A model generated the notes under the pieces. The model did not search any database. It had not been told where the DNA came from and worked only from the letters and a program-made list of their open reading frames with translations. From contig CAJEZV010000004.1 of NCBI GenBank assembly GCA_903995005.1, positions 1-55,569 of the forward strand: a stretch of 55,569 bases of DNA. Reading direction: 5' to 3'. The position numbers were made by a program, and so were the translations under genes. This document shows, in pieces, positions 23,399 to 32,250 of the stretch (positions within the stretch are counted from its first letter, which is position 1; the number at the start of each line of letters is the position of its first letter). The stretch comes from an uncultured beta proteobacterium (GTDB taxonomy: Bacteria > Pseudomonadota > Gammaproteobacteria > Burkholderiales > Burkholderiaceae).

Positions 23399-24379
23399 TT
23401 AGTCAACCTTGATATTGGCCGCTTTCACAGACTTTAACCACTTAGTATGTTCGGCGGCAGTGATTTCTATCAGTTTTTCTGAGTTAGCAAATTGGGTTTG
23501 AATGCCCTGGTTAGCTAACTTATTTTTGAAGTCAGGATTCGTGAGAATTTTCCGAATCTCTCTTTCCAAGCGAGCAACAACAGCAGGTGAAGTACCCTTG
23601 GGCGCATAAATGGCAAATAAATTCTCAACATCGAATTGCTTAAAGCCATCCTGCTCAAGTGTTGGGACGCCTGGTAACAGGGGTGAGCGCTCATTTGAGG
23701 CAATTGCAATCGGTCTGAGTTTACCGCTTTGAATATGTGGCAGAGATGCCGTTAAGCTATCAAACATCATTAAGGTATTACCAGCAATTAAATCAGGCAA
23801 GGCAAAACTACTGCCTTTGTATGGAATATGTGTGCCAGTAGCGCCAATGCGCTGCATAAACAAAGCAGATTCTAAGTGTGAGAGGCTGCCATTGCCCTGA
23901 GAGGCGTAATTAAAGTTGCCATTCTTTGACTTAATAAAGGCAATTAGCTCAGTCATATTTTTGGCTGGGACACTCGGGTTCACTTCCAGAATATGAGGAA
24001 CAGAGCCTACCAAAGCAACAGAGACAAAATCTTTTTGGAGAGAAAAAGGTGGATTGTTAAAGAGTGCTTGGGCGATTGCCTGATTTGTTAAAGCGCTAAA
24101 GTGAATAGTGTAGCCATCTGGATTAGCTTTGGCTGCTGCAGTCATACCAATCATTCCGCCGGCGCCCGGCTTATTTTCAACGACTACTGCCTGACCTAAT
24201 GCTTCACCTAATGGAACTGCAATGCTGCGAGCAAAGACATCAGTTGATCCGCCAGCAGGAAAGGAAAGAATCATTTGGATTGGTTTTTTTGGCCAATCTG
24301 TATCTGGTGACGCGATGCTAGCATTCATTAAACTAAGAGAGAGTGCGGCACTGAAGACGATGCGATGAATGAGATTCAT
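23399..24379 (-). CDS. Bug-family periplasmic solute receptor (tripartite tricarboxylate transport)
   Basis: Signal peptide followed by the Bug core: WPKKPIQMILSFPAGGSTDVFAR, VVENKPGAGGMIG, HIPYKGSSFALPDLIAG and an ending WLKSVKAANIKVD. These 300-residue receptors bind carboxylates, amino acids or aromatic acids; betaproteobacteria carry many. No TctA or TctB membrane gene is adjacent, as is usual for this family. AAAGG sits just upstream of the ATG. The neighbours suggest the ligand is the substrate, or a relative, of the amine/gamma-glutamyl pathway encoded here. Confidence 0.9.
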   Translation of the reverse strand: MNLIHRIVFSAALSLSLMNASIASPDTDWPKKPIQMILSFPAGGSTDVFARSIAVPLGEALGQAVVVENKPGAGGMIGMTAAAKANPDGYTIHFSALTNQAIAQALFNNPPFSLQKDFVSVALVGSVPHILEVNPSVPAKNMTELIAFIKSKNGNFNYASQGNGSLSHLESALFMQRIGATGTHIPYKGSSFALPDLIAGNTLMMFDSLTASLPHIQSGKLRPIAIASNERSPLLPGVPTLEQDGFKQFDVENLFAIYAPKGTSPAVVARLEREIRKILTNPDFKNKLANQGIQTQFANSEKLIEITAAEHTKWLKSVKAANIKVD

Positions 24380-24421
24380 GGAAGCCTTTGTAGAAAAAAA
24401 TTGGAGTCTTGTTGGATATGT

Positions 24422-25807
24422 TTATTTTTCATCTTTAAACCAATACCACTTATAAAGAATACTTTGCCCCAATCTTCTAAAGGGGGCAAGCGCTTCTGAG
24501 CGTACTTGGCTAAATAGATTAGGAAATTCGAGGGGAGAGTTATAAATCGGTAACTTGAACACTTCCGCATTGGCTTTGCTTCCAGCAACAAGTTCTGCTA
24601 ATCGCTTCCCAGCCCAGGTAGAAAAGGAAACACCATTACCTCCATAGCCCAATGCATGCCATACCATTTGCTTGGGGTCGGGCTGTGTAATGCGGGGCAT
24701 CATGTCGTGACTGACATCAACCCATCCCCACCAAGAGTAATCAATCTGAATTCCTGCTAAAGGTGGAAACTTTCTAGCAATACCATCCGTTAACAACTTG
24801 AGATGCTCGGGTGCATTTGCATCGGCACCACTGATTGAGCTTCGGCTCCCCATTTGTAGGCGATTGTCTTTAAGAAGACGGTAATAAAAACGCAGTGTGC
24901 GCGTATCCGTTAAAAAGGTATGTGAACGAAAATTGCAAGCCGCTATCTCTGCCTCTGTCAGCGGTCTGGTTACTACTGAATTAGATAAAATTGGAAGTAT
25001 GCGATTCTTAATGGGCTTGAGACCCTGCATGCCATAACCGCCGGTACAAATCGCAATGCGTTTGGCGCGAACAACTCCGCCAGGGGTCTGGATGTGATGA
25101 ACCCCATTGATTGTTTCCCAAGATTTCACGGGGCTACTAGTATGAATTTTTACCCCTAAGCTTTGTGCTTTGCGGAGTAACCCAAAAGTAAATTTGAGTG
25201 GGTGAATACCAACGCCTTCGCGCTCCAAAAGAGCTCCAGCTGCATCATGATCATCACAATATTGCTCCCTGAGTTCTTGGGCGCTCATGAGTAGAGGATC
25301 ATATCCGAATACATCTTTACGGACCCACGCTTCATTCTGAAGATAAGTCATCTTCTCTGGACGATGAGCAACATAAAGATGGCCACCATCAGTGGCATCG
25401 CAATCAATTTGACTGACCAGATCTTTGAAGTTTTCAAAGCCAGTATAAATTTCTCGATCGAGTTTTTTTGCAGTCTCTAAACCCCAGCGCTCGATCCATT
25501 GAGAGCGCGACAACCGACCGCTAGCATTTTGGCCCTGGCCGCCACTCCTGCTGGAGCAACCCCAGGCAGTTTGGTTGGCCTCTAAGACGACCGCTTTGAT
25601 TCCGTGCTCTTGCGCTAAATACAGGGCAGTAGAAACACCGGTTGAGCCAGAACCAATAACAACAACATCGGTATCAATATCTTGGCTTACTGGACCATCC
25701 GTTAGTGGTGGAGTCCCGGCACTAGCAACCCAATAACTGGGAGCATAGTCTTGACCCGTTCCAGGATTTTGAGAGTTGAGGGGGTCATAAAGCGGATTGT
25801 ATTTCAT
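24422..25807 (-). CDS. FAD-dependent amine/amino-acid oxidoreductase (DAO family)
   Basis: 461 residues with an N-terminal dinucleotide fold DVVVIGSGSTGVSTALYLAQ, the DAO motif AWGCSSRSGGQG, and a C-terminal FAD segment HALGYGGNGVSFSTWAGKRLAEL. It is closest in pattern to PuuB-like gamma-glutamylputrescine or other secondary-amine oxidases, which deaminate N-substituted amines. It is third from the start of the minus-strand set, between the NTF2-like and Bug genes. That a gamma-glutamyltransferase is in the same operon fits a gamma-glutamyl-amine substrate, but this is inference. Confidence 0.88.
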   Translation of the reverse strand: MKYNPLYDPLNSQNPGTGQDYAPSYWVASAGTPPLTDGPVSQDIDTDVVVIGSGSTGVSTALYLAQEHGIKAVVLEANQTAWGCSSRSGGQGQNASGRLSRSQWIERWGLETAKKLDREIYTGFENFKDLVSQIDCDATDGGHLYVAHRPEKMTYLQNEAWVRKDVFGYDPLLMSAQELREQYCDDHDAAGALLEREGVGIHPLKFTFGLLRKAQSLGVKIHTSSPVKSWETINGVHHIQTPGGVVRAKRIAICTGGYGMQGLKPIKNRILPILSNSVVTRPLTEAEIAACNFRSHTFLTDTRTLRFYYRLLKDNRLQMGSRSSISGADANAPEHLKLLTDGIARKFPPLAGIQIDYSWWGWVDVSHDMMPRITQPDPKQMVWHALGYGGNGVSFSTWAGKRLAELVAGSKANAEVFKLPIYNSPLEFPNLFSQVRSEALAPFRRLGQSILYKWYWFKDEK

Positions 25808-25833
25808 GGGGATTGAGTCTAGAGCATTCCCAC

Positions 25834-26235
25834 TTACTTTGTTGCTGGCAAGTTCGGGCGATTTTTCCGAAAGACATTTTTTAAATGAATTTTGCCGTCC
25901 TTAAAGGTGAAGACATCAACGCCATCAGCCTCAACCCGAGTCCCGTCAGCAGCTGTCCCTGTGAAGGTCCATTGAGATACTCCAAAGTCTTCGTGGACAA
26001 AATGTTGATCATGGATCCACTGGGCATCTGGAAAGTTCAACCAGGCACTTTCAAAGGCCGCCCTTACAGCTGCTATGCCAACATGGCGCGTGCCGCAAGC
26101 ATCTGGACCAGCTGCGGTCTGAAATACACAATCATCACTCATGAAGCTCATTAGAGAGTCGATATCGTGGCGGTTCCAGGCGGCGCTGAATGCCGCTAGG
26201 GTCTCAACCGTAATGGAGTCATTAGAGCTTGGCAT
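25834..26235 (-). CDS. NTF2-like (SnoaL-type) small protein
   Basis: 133-residue cone-shaped NTF2-like fold: AFSAAWNRHDIDSLMSFMSDD, then CVFQTAAG, IAAVRAAFESAW, a WTFTGTAADGTRVEADGVDVF strand and a closing KNVFRK. Such small proteins bind or isomerise hydrophobic ligands or act as stabilising subunits; no catalytic motif is proven here. First gene of the minus-strand operon, divergent from the transaminase. The function in the pathway is unknown. Confidence 0.8.
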   Translation of the reverse strand: MPSSNDSITVETLAAFSAAWNRHDIDSLMSFMSDDCVFQTAAGPDACGTRHVGIAAVRAAFESAWLNFPDAQWIHDQHFVHEDFGVSQWTFTGTAADGTRVEADGVDVFTFKDGKIHLKNVFRKNRPNLPATK

Positions 26236-26281
26236 AGGGATAGTTGGTTAAATTCATGAGGGTGATCAATGAAAAGCTATT

Positions 26282-26306
26282 GAATTACTATAGTATCGAA
26301 TAATTC
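26282..26306. promoter_or_regulatory. Inverted repeat in the divergent promoter region
   Basis: GAATTA at 26282-26287 is exactly repeated inverted as TAATTC at 26301-26306, with 13 nt between. It lies in the 94-nt gap between the NTF2-like gene (minus) and the transaminase (plus), so it is a candidate operator for a regulator that would control both transcription units. No regulator gene is in the immediate neighbourhood. Confidence 0.4.
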
Positions 26307-26329
26307 TATTAAACACATACGAGACAAGC

Positions 26330-27670
26330 ATGAACAGCCCTTCAAAAACAGTTGATATGTCAGCCTATTGGTTGCCATTTACCCCCAATCGCTACTTTCA
26401 TCAGAACCCTAAAGTGATGCAATCTGCTAAAGGAGCTTACTACTATGACGATCATGGACGTAAGCTGTTTGATGGCCTTTCTGGGCTTTGGTGCTCACCC
26501 TTGGGGCATGCTGATCCACGTATTGGTGCAGCCATTACCAAACAATATGAAACCATGGATTATTGCCCGGCTTTTCAGATGGCAAGTGAGGCTGCTTTCA
26601 CTCTTGCAAGCCGTATTGCCAAGATGGCACCCAAAGGTTTAGATAAAGTATTTTTTACTAATTCAGGCTCTGAAGCGGTAGATACTGCGCTAAAAATTGC
26701 GGTTGGATATCACCGCGTGATGGGAAATGCTTCTCGTGTTCGTATGATTGGTCGAGAGCGTGCCTATCACGGGGTAGGGATGGGCGGTATCTCGGTAGGC
26801 GGTATGGTTGCTAATCGCAAAATGTTTAATAGTCTTATGATCCCTGGCGTAGATCATTTGCCGCACACATTAAATCTTTCTCAAATGGCTTTTTCTAAAG
26901 GGCAGCCGACTTGGGGCGCTCATCTTGCTGATGAATTAGAAAAGATCGTTGCATTACATGATGCTAATACGATTGCCGCAGTCATCCTTGAGCCGGTGCA
27001 AGGTTCAACCGGAGTGATCGTTCCACCAGAGGGTTACTTACAAAAGATTCGCAAGATCTGTACCAAGCACGGCATTCTGCTGATTTTTGATGAGGTCATC
27101 ACCGGCTTTGGTCGCTTGGGCGCTAATTTTGGCGCAGATCGTTTTGGTGTGACGCCTGACATGATCACCTTTGCTAAAGGAATTACGAATGGCGTGATTC
27201 CGATGGGTGGTGTACTTGTGCGCGGCGATATTTATGACAGCATTATTGGTAATGGCGGGCAAGAGCAGGCGATTGAGTTCTTCCATGGCTACACTTATTC
27301 AGGACACCCAATACCAACATCGGCCGCCCATGCAGTGTTAGATATTTTTGAGTCAGATGATGTAGTCAATCGCGCCAAAGCATTAGAGCAAGTTTTAGAA
27401 AATGGCCTGCATGCCTTAAAAGGTAAGTCTGGCATATTGGATATTCGTAACTTTGGCTTATCTGGCGCAATTGATCTTGAGCCGGTACCAGGAAAACCCG
27501 GGCTGCGTGCATTGAAGATTCTAGAAGCTTGCATTGAACGCGGAGCTCTGGTGCGTGTAGCAGGTGACTGCATTGCAGTGGGCCCACCATTTATTTCTAA
27601 ACCGGAAGAAGTAGAGTTCTTGTGTAGCGTGCTGGGTGATGCAGTGGATGCTGCGATGAAAGTGAATTAA
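26330..27670 (+). CDS. Omega-amino acid (beta-alanine):pyruvate transaminase family protein
   Basis: Class III PLP-dependent aminotransferase, 446 residues. FTNSGSEAVDTALKIA (PLP phosphate site), ILEPVQGSTGV, FDEVITGFGRLG and FAKGITNG with the Schiff-base lysine are all present. The opening SAYWLPFTPNRYF is typical of beta-alanine/omega-amino acid:pyruvate transaminases. It transfers the terminal amino group of an omega-amino acid to pyruvate. It lies divergent from the minus-strand GGT/FAD set, so it probably removes the amino group at a late step of the same pathway. Substrate specificity cannot be fixed by sequence alone. Confidence 0.92.
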   Translation: MNSPSKTVDMSAYWLPFTPNRYFHQNPKVMQSAKGAYYYDDHGRKLFDGLSGLWCSPLGHADPRIGAAITKQYETMDYCPAFQMASEAAFTLASRIAKMAPKGLDKVFFTNSGSEAVDTALKIAVGYHRVMGNASRVRMIGRERAYHGVGMGGISVGGMVANRKMFNSLMIPGVDHLPHTLNLSQMAFSKGQPTWGAHLADELEKIVALHDANTIAAVILEPVQGSTGVIVPPEGYLQKIRKICTKHGILLIFDEVITGFGRLGANFGADRFGVTPDMITFAKGITNGVIPMGGVLVRGDIYDSIIGNGGQEQAIEFFHGYTYSGHPIPTSAAHAVLDIFESDDVVNRAKALEQVLENGLHALKGKSGILDIRNFGLSGAIDLEPVPGKPGLRALKILEACIERGALVRVAGDCIAVGPPFISKPEEVEFLCSVLGDAVDAAMKVN

Positions 27671-27721
27671 CCCCTAAGTATTTTGTGTCTTATGTAACTC
27701 TTTCTTAGTGTAATGCTATGC

Positions 27722-27727
27722 TATACA
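27722..27727 (+). promoter_or_regulatory. Possible extended -10 of the higBA promoter
   Basis: TATACA preceded by TGC gives an extended -10 element, only about 7 nt before the higB ATG. A good -35 is not seen. If correct, the transcript would be almost leaderless. Nearby overlapping ATGCT direct repeats could be part of the HigA operator. Confidence 0.35.
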
Positions 27728-27734
27728 ATGTGGG

Positions 27735-28013
27735 ATGATCAAATCATTCCACCACAAGGGACTGCAATTATTTTTTGAAACGGGCAATAAAGCTGGCATA
27801 TAAAGTTCGCATGCGCCACGGTTAGCTCGGCAGCTAGCTAGATTAAATGAAGCAAGTTCTTGGGAGGATATGAATTTGCCAGGATGGCGTCTTCACCAGC
27901 TTAAAGGAAAATTAGTCGGTCACTTTTCAATTCTGGTTAGTGGAAATTGGAGACTAACTTTTAAATTTGAAGGTGAGGATGCGGTTTTGGTAAATTATCA
28001 GGACTATCACTAA
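27735..28013 (+). pseudogene. higB: HigB toxin gene with a premature TAA
   Basis: The frame from ATG 27735 to TAA 28011-28013 would encode a 92-residue HigB/RelE-type ribosome-dependent endoribonuclease toxin: MIKSFHHKGLQLFFETGNKAGI, then after the stop HAPRLARQLARLNEA, GWRLHQLKG, LVSGNWRLTFKFEG and VNYQDYH. All family landmarks are present. Codon 23 is TAA (27801-27803) where the family normally has CAA (Gln), a single C-to-T change. The toxin should therefore be inactive. The stop overlaps the higA start (ATG 28013). Antitoxin genes often survive when the toxin is lost. Confidence 0.85.
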
Positions 28014-28336
28014 TGCTGAAAATGAGAAAAATGTATAACCCCCCGCACCCAGGGCTCACCTTGCGAGATGATGTTTTACCAGCTCTTGGGATTACTGTTA
28101 CAACTGCAGCTGAGCAGTTGGGGGTTACTCGTCCTGCTTTATCTCGAGTATTAAATGCTAGAGCTGCAATCTCTCCTGAGATGGCTCTGCGCATTGAGGC
28201 ATGGCTAGGCGTTAAAAATGGTGGTAGCGCAAGCGTTTGGTTGGCACAACAGTCAGCCTACGATCTGTGGAAGGCAAGAAAGACTATTAAGCCTAAAGTG
28301 AAGCATGCTCGTATTCCTCAACTACTAGCAGCCTAA
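28013..28336 (+). CDS. higA: HigA-type antitoxin
   Basis: 107-residue XRE helix-turn-helix protein of the HigA family: NPPHPGLTLRDDVLPALGITVTTAAEQLGV, then TRPALSRVLNARAAISPEMALRIEAWLG and an ASVWLAQQSAYDLWKARK end. It is intact and overlaps the toxin frame by 1 nt. HigA binds HigB and represses the operon by binding its operator; here the toxin is nonsense-mutated, so the antitoxin may only act as a regulator or may protect against related toxins in trans. Confidence 0.92.
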   Translation: MLKMRKMYNPPHPGLTLRDDVLPALGITVTTAAEQLGVTRPALSRVLNARAAISPEMALRIEAWLGVKNGGSASVWLAQQSAYDLWKARKTIKPKVKHARIPQLLAA

Positions 28337-28339
28337 AAT

Positions 28340-29074
28340 TTACTGATTAAATAGGTGATAGATCACTGGTATAGCGACAGCGCTGATCACACCATTCATG
28401 CCCATGGCTAAGCTTGCATAAGTTCCTGCTTCAGGATGAATGCTAAATGCTCTTGAGGTACCGATACCATGAGCGCCTATACCAATTGCAAAGCCTCTTT
28501 GCCACCACGCTTTCATACCTAGCGCATTTAAAACAAAGGGTGCCAAGATCGCCCCTAGAATGCCGGTACTGACAGCAAAGATGGCAGTGAGTGTTGGTGA
28601 TACCCCAATACGTTCTGCAATACCCATGGCAATTGGTGCCGTAACCGATTTGGGATACATTGCCCCCGTGATGCTGGAGTCGGCACCCAGCAGGTTAGCA
28701 ATGCCAACCCCGCTCACTATAGAAACCAAGCCACCGGTAACTAATGAAACAATCAGCGGTATGGAGCGACTCTTTAGGCTAGCCAGCCCTCGGTAAATCG
28801 GAATAGCTAAGGAAACCGTTGCTGAACCCAATAAGAAGTGAATAAATTGCGCGCCCTCAAAGTAGGTCGAGTAAGGCATCTCGATGTACTGAATAATGGT
28901 AGCAACCAGAATGATGGCAATGGCTACAGGATTAGCCAGAGGATTTTGCTTAGCATGCTTATAAATAGTAAGTCCGACTTGATAGGCTGCCAAGGTCAGA
29001 AAGAGTGCAAAGAGTGGACTACCCGATAGGTAAACCCAAATCTCAACAATAGAGTGCTTCTCACTCATGAGCAT
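28340..29074 (-). CDS. lrgB: LrgB family membrane protein
   Basis: Integral membrane protein of 244 residues with about seven helices and the family core KSVTAPIAMGIAERIG and HGIGTSRAF, plus the preceding GALLGADSSITGAMYPKS-like block. LrgB/YohK proteins pair with LrgA; the pair is linked to holin-like control of autolysis and to pyruvate or overflow-metabolite transport. Its start overlaps the end of lrgA by 14 nt, so they are translationally coupled. Confidence 0.93.
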   Translation of the reverse strand: MLMSEKHSIVEIWVYLSGSPLFALFLTLAAYQVGLTIYKHAKQNPLANPVAIAIILVATIIQYIEMPYSTYFEGAQFIHFLLGSATVSLAIPIYRGLASLKSRSIPLIVSLVTGGLVSIVSGVGIANLLGADSSITGAMYPKSVTAPIAMGIAERIGVSPTLTAIFAVSTGILGAILAPFVLNALGMKAWWQRGFAIGIGAHGIGTSRAFSIHPEAGTYASLAMGMNGVISAVAIPVIYHLFNQ

Positions 29075-29408
29075 CTTTCCTGCTTAAAAAGCGAACTACC
29101 AAAGCACTCGACCCAATAGTCAAGATGACGCTTCCTACAAGAGCGCTCATGATTGCTAGAGCATTTGCTTGTAGTTGCGGCAGAAAGAGCACTACACCGA
29201 CGGCAGCAGGGACAAAGAGTAAGCCCAAGTATTGGCTAAAGCCATCTGCAACCATTGCTAGTTCAGCATTGATTCCTTTGCGCAGGACCAGCCATGCAAC
29301 CAAGAGAACCAAGCCAATCACGGGACCCGGTAAGGTGGGTAATAAAAATTTAGAAACTAGCTCACCCAAGCTTTGGAAGAGCAGTATTTGAACAAGGCCG
29401 GAGATCAT
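29061..29408 (-). CDS. lrgA: LrgA/CidA family holin-like membrane protein
   Basis: 115 residues with four helices. The CidA/LrgA signature is the LPGPVIGLVLL block and the GLLFVPAAVGVV helix (residues about 60-80). It is first of the lrgAB operon. A starting MISGLVQILLFQSLGEL segment forms the first helix. Role as for lrgB; a true lytic function in this organism is unproven. Confidence 0.92.
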   Translation of the reverse strand: MISGLVQILLFQSLGELVSKFLLPTLPGPVIGLVLLVAWLVLRKGINAELAMVADGFSQYLGLLFVPAAVGVVLFLPQLQANALAIMSALVGSVILTIGSSALVVRFLSRKDAHE

Positions 29409-29542
29409 GAGTTGATCTTACAGGGCTGAATTTATGTTGCATAGCAATAAATCCATTCTTGTTTAATATAGTCACAACAAAAGTAGGGTATAAAAAGAGG
29501 GGCATATTTCGAGAGAAAGTGTCCCGATATTACAAAACCAAT

Positions 29543-29547
29543 AGGAG
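29543..29547 (+). promoter_or_regulatory. Shine-Dalgarno site deciding the iorA-like start
   Basis: AGGAG at 29543-29547 is 7 nt before the ATG at 29555. A longer frame opens at 29459, but its first 32 residues are basic and do not match the 2Fe-2S family. Confidence 0.8.
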
Positions 29548-29554
29548 AACACTC

Positions 29555-30004
29555 ATGGCAGAGTTAAATGTCAATGGCAAAAAATATAAGGTGGATGTAG
29601 ATCCAGATACCCCATTGCTGTGGGTGATTCGTGAACAGGTTGGTTTGACCGGTACTAAATATGGTTGCGGTGTTGGTGTATGCGGCGCATGTACTGTTCT
29701 ATTCGAAGGTCAAGCAATCCGTAGTTGCTCATTGCCAGTTTCAGCTGCTGAAGGCAAAAAAATTGAGACTATTGAAAGTCTCGAAAAGAACGGCCAGCTT
29801 TCTAAAGTACAAAAAGCATGGGTTGATAACCAAGTACCTCAGTGTGGCTACTGCCAATCTGGCATGGTGATGGCAACTACAGCACTATTACGTAATACTC
29901 CTAAGCCAACTGACGCTCAAATTGACGCAGCAGTGACCAATATTTGCCGTTGTGGCACCTTCCAAGAAGTGCGCGCAGCGATTCATGCTGTGAGTAAGGC
30001 ATAA
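29555..30004 (+). CDS. Isoquinoline 1-oxidoreductase alpha-type 2Fe-2S subunit
   Basis: 149-residue small subunit of a xanthine-oxidase-family molybdenum hydroxylase. The N-terminal plant-type ferredoxin cluster is CGVGVCGACTVLFEG with the fourth Cys in SCSLP, and the second cluster uses QCGYCQSG and ICRCGT. It carries electrons from the Mo centre to an external acceptor. No flavin subunit gene is present, as in isoquinoline, nicotinate and aldehyde hydroxylases that use cytochromes. It starts a six-gene operon ending in soxA, with 10 nt to the large subunit. Confidence 0.93.
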   Translation: MAELNVNGKKYKVDVDPDTPLLWVIREQVGLTGTKYGCGVGVCGACTVLFEGQAIRSCSLPVSAAEGKKIETIESLEKNGQLSKVQKAWVDNQVPQCGYCQSGMVMATTALLRNTPKPTDAQIDAAVTNICRCGTFQEVRAAIHAVSKA

Positions 30005-30014
30005 GGGGAATCAG

Positions 30015-32231
30015 ATGACTACCAATACTAATACTTCCCGCCGCCACTTTATTGTTGGCTCTAGCGCAATTGCTACTGGTTTAGCAATTGGCTTTGATTT
30101 TTCACTCATGTCTGAAGCCCATGCTGCTATGGGGACTGGTACTACAGCAATGACACCACTCGCATCGCCAGAAATTGGTGTGTGGGTCGTGGTTAAGCCA
30201 AACGATGATGTGGTTGTGCGTATCGTTCGCTCAGAAATGGGCCAAGGTACGATTACCGGTTTAGCGCAAATGGTTGCTGAAGAGTTGGAGTGTGATTGGA
30301 AAAAAGTTTCTTATGACTATCCATCTCCTGCCGAAAATCTTAAGCGCAATAAAGTTTGGGGTAGCTACTCTACTGGTGGTAGCCGTGGTATTCGTACATC
30401 AGAGCAATATGTTCGTAAAGGTGGTGCAGCAGCACGCATCATGTTGGTTCAAGCAGCAGCAAACCAATGGAATGTGCCAGCTTCTGAGTGCGTAGCAAAG
30501 AATAGCGTGATCACCCACACACCATCTGGTCGTAAAACTACCTTTGGTAAGGTGTCTGTTGCTGCCTCTCAATTAGAAGTTCCAAAGGAAGTTCCACTCA
30601 AGGATCCAAAAGAGTGGAAGTTGATTGGTAAGTCTGTCAATCGTATTGACGGAACGGCTGACAAGGTGACTGGTAAGCAAATTTACGCAATTGATTTGAA
30701 GTTGCCAGGGATGTTAACGGCAACCATTAAAGAGTCACCTGTGTTTGGTAGCAAAGTAAAGAGCTATGACGCTGCAAAAGCTCAAAGTATGAAGGGCGTT
30801 AGAAAGGTAGTTCAGGTTGGCGATACTGCAGTTGCAGTAATAGCCGATACCTTCTGGCAGGCCAAGACTGCATTGGATCAAGTGAATATCGTTTGGGAAA
30901 GTAGCCCGAATGAGAATGTATCTAGCGCTTCCATTAAGAAGATACTAGAAGAGGGCTTGAGTGCTAGCGACACATTTGTAGGTAATGCTAATGGTGATGT
31001 CAATGCAGCACTCTCTAGCGCATCTAAAAAGATTGAAGCTACTTACTTCTATCCATTCTTAAATCACGCTACCTTAGAGCCGCAAACTGCCACTGCAAAG
31101 TGGACGGCCGATTCTTGTGAGGCATGGGTGCCAACACAAGACGGTGAAGCATCACTAGCCGCAGTGATTGCTGCCTCAGGTTTGCCTGCAGATAAATGTA
31201 ATGTCTATAAAGTCAACCTCGGTGGTGGCTTTGGTCGTCGTGGCGCCTTTCAGGACTACACCACTCAGGCGGTGAATATCGCTAAGCAGATGCCCGGTAC
31301 CCCGGTGAAGTTGATCTGGACTCGTGAAGAGGATATGACGCAAGGTCGCTACCATCCAGTCATGATGTGCAAGATGACTGCCGCTATCGATGATAAAAAG
31401 AACGTGACAGGCCTCAATATGCGCTTGTCTGGCCAGTCTATTTTGTCAGCAGTACGCCCGGCTGTTGTTGCAACCAATAAAGGTAAGGATCCGGTTGTAT
31501 ACCAAGGTCTAGACCAAATTGGTGAGCATGGCATTACCTATAGCTTTCCAAATCTCAATATTGATCATGCAATGCGTAATACTCATGTGCCACCAGGATT
31601 CTGGCGTGGCGTGAACGTGAACCAGAACGCTATCTTTATTGAAACCTTCATGGATGAGATGGCGGAAGCAACTGGTATGGATGCAGTGGAGTTCCGCCGC
31701 AAGCATATGCAGAACTACCCACGTGCAATCGCGGTATTAAATGCTGTTGCCGATGGTATTGGCTGGACTAAGCCGGCTGCACCTGGTGTATTCCGTGGCC
31801 TTGCACAAATGAGATCGTTTGGTAGCTATGTTGCCGCCGCTTGTGAACTCTCTGTAAAAAATGGCAATGAAGTGAAGATTCATCGCATCGTGGCTGCTAC
31901 AGACCCAGGTTTTGTGGTTAATCCAGCTCAAGTTGCACGTCAGGTGTCTGGTTCATTTGTCTATGGCCTTTCAGCCCTATTCGAAGAAGAGATCACTATT
32001 GAAAAAGGTGCGGTCGTTGAGAAGAACTTTGATACCTTTGGCTCCATTCGTTTATATCAAATGCCGCCTGTTGAAACCATTGTTATCCAAGGTGGTGGCA
32101 AGGACTGGGGTGGCGTTGGTGAACCAACAATTGCAGTTGCAGCGCCAGCAGTACTCAATGCGTTCTATCGTGCAACCGGTAAACGCTTGCGTACAGTGCC
32201 ATTGAAAAACAGCGGCATTAAGTTGGTTTAA
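30015..32231 (+). CDS. Isoquinoline 1-oxidoreductase beta-type molybdenum subunit
   Basis: 738-residue large subunit with an N-terminal Tat signal (SRRHFIVGSSAIATGLAIG), so the enzyme is exported folded. It contains VRIVRSEMGQGTITGLAQMVAEEL, LGGGFGRRGAFQDY, NVNQNAIFIETFMDEMA and the catalytic glutamate E703 in GGVGEPT. These are the landmarks of the aldehyde/isoquinoline-type Mo hydroxylase; cofactor is predicted to be molybdopterin cytosine dinucleotide. The substrate cannot be read from sequence; it could be an N-heterocycle or aldehyde. Its stop is 19 nt before soxX, suggesting one transcript with the Sox proteins. Confidence 0.92.
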   Translation: MTTNTNTSRRHFIVGSSAIATGLAIGFDFSLMSEAHAAMGTGTTAMTPLASPEIGVWVVVKPNDDVVVRIVRSEMGQGTITGLAQMVAEELECDWKKVSYDYPSPAENLKRNKVWGSYSTGGSRGIRTSEQYVRKGGAAARIMLVQAAANQWNVPASECVAKNSVITHTPSGRKTTFGKVSVAASQLEVPKEVPLKDPKEWKLIGKSVNRIDGTADKVTGKQIYAIDLKLPGMLTATIKESPVFGSKVKSYDAAKAQSMKGVRKVVQVGDTAVAVIADTFWQAKTALDQVNIVWESSPNENVSSASIKKILEEGLSASDTFVGNANGDVNAALSSASKKIEATYFYPFLNHATLEPQTATAKWTADSCEAWVPTQDGEASLAAVIAASGLPADKCNVYKVNLGGGFGRRGAFQDYTTQAVNIAKQMPGTPVKLIWTREEDMTQGRYHPVMMCKMTAAIDDKKNVTGLNMRLSGQSILSAVRPAVVATNKGKDPVVYQGLDQIGEHGITYSFPNLNIDHAMRNTHVPPGFWRGVNVNQNAIFIETFMDEMAEATGMDAVEFRRKHMQNYPRAIAVLNAVADGIGWTKPAAPGVFRGLAQMRSFGSYVAAACELSVKNGNEVKIHRIVAATDPGFVVNPAQVARQVSGSFVYGLSALFEEEITIEKGAVVEKNFDTFGSIRLYQMPPVETIVIQGGGKDWGGVGEPTIAVAAPAVLNAFYRATGKRLRTVPLKNSGIKLV

Positions 32232-32250
32232 AGACTGTGAAGTTGCAACA

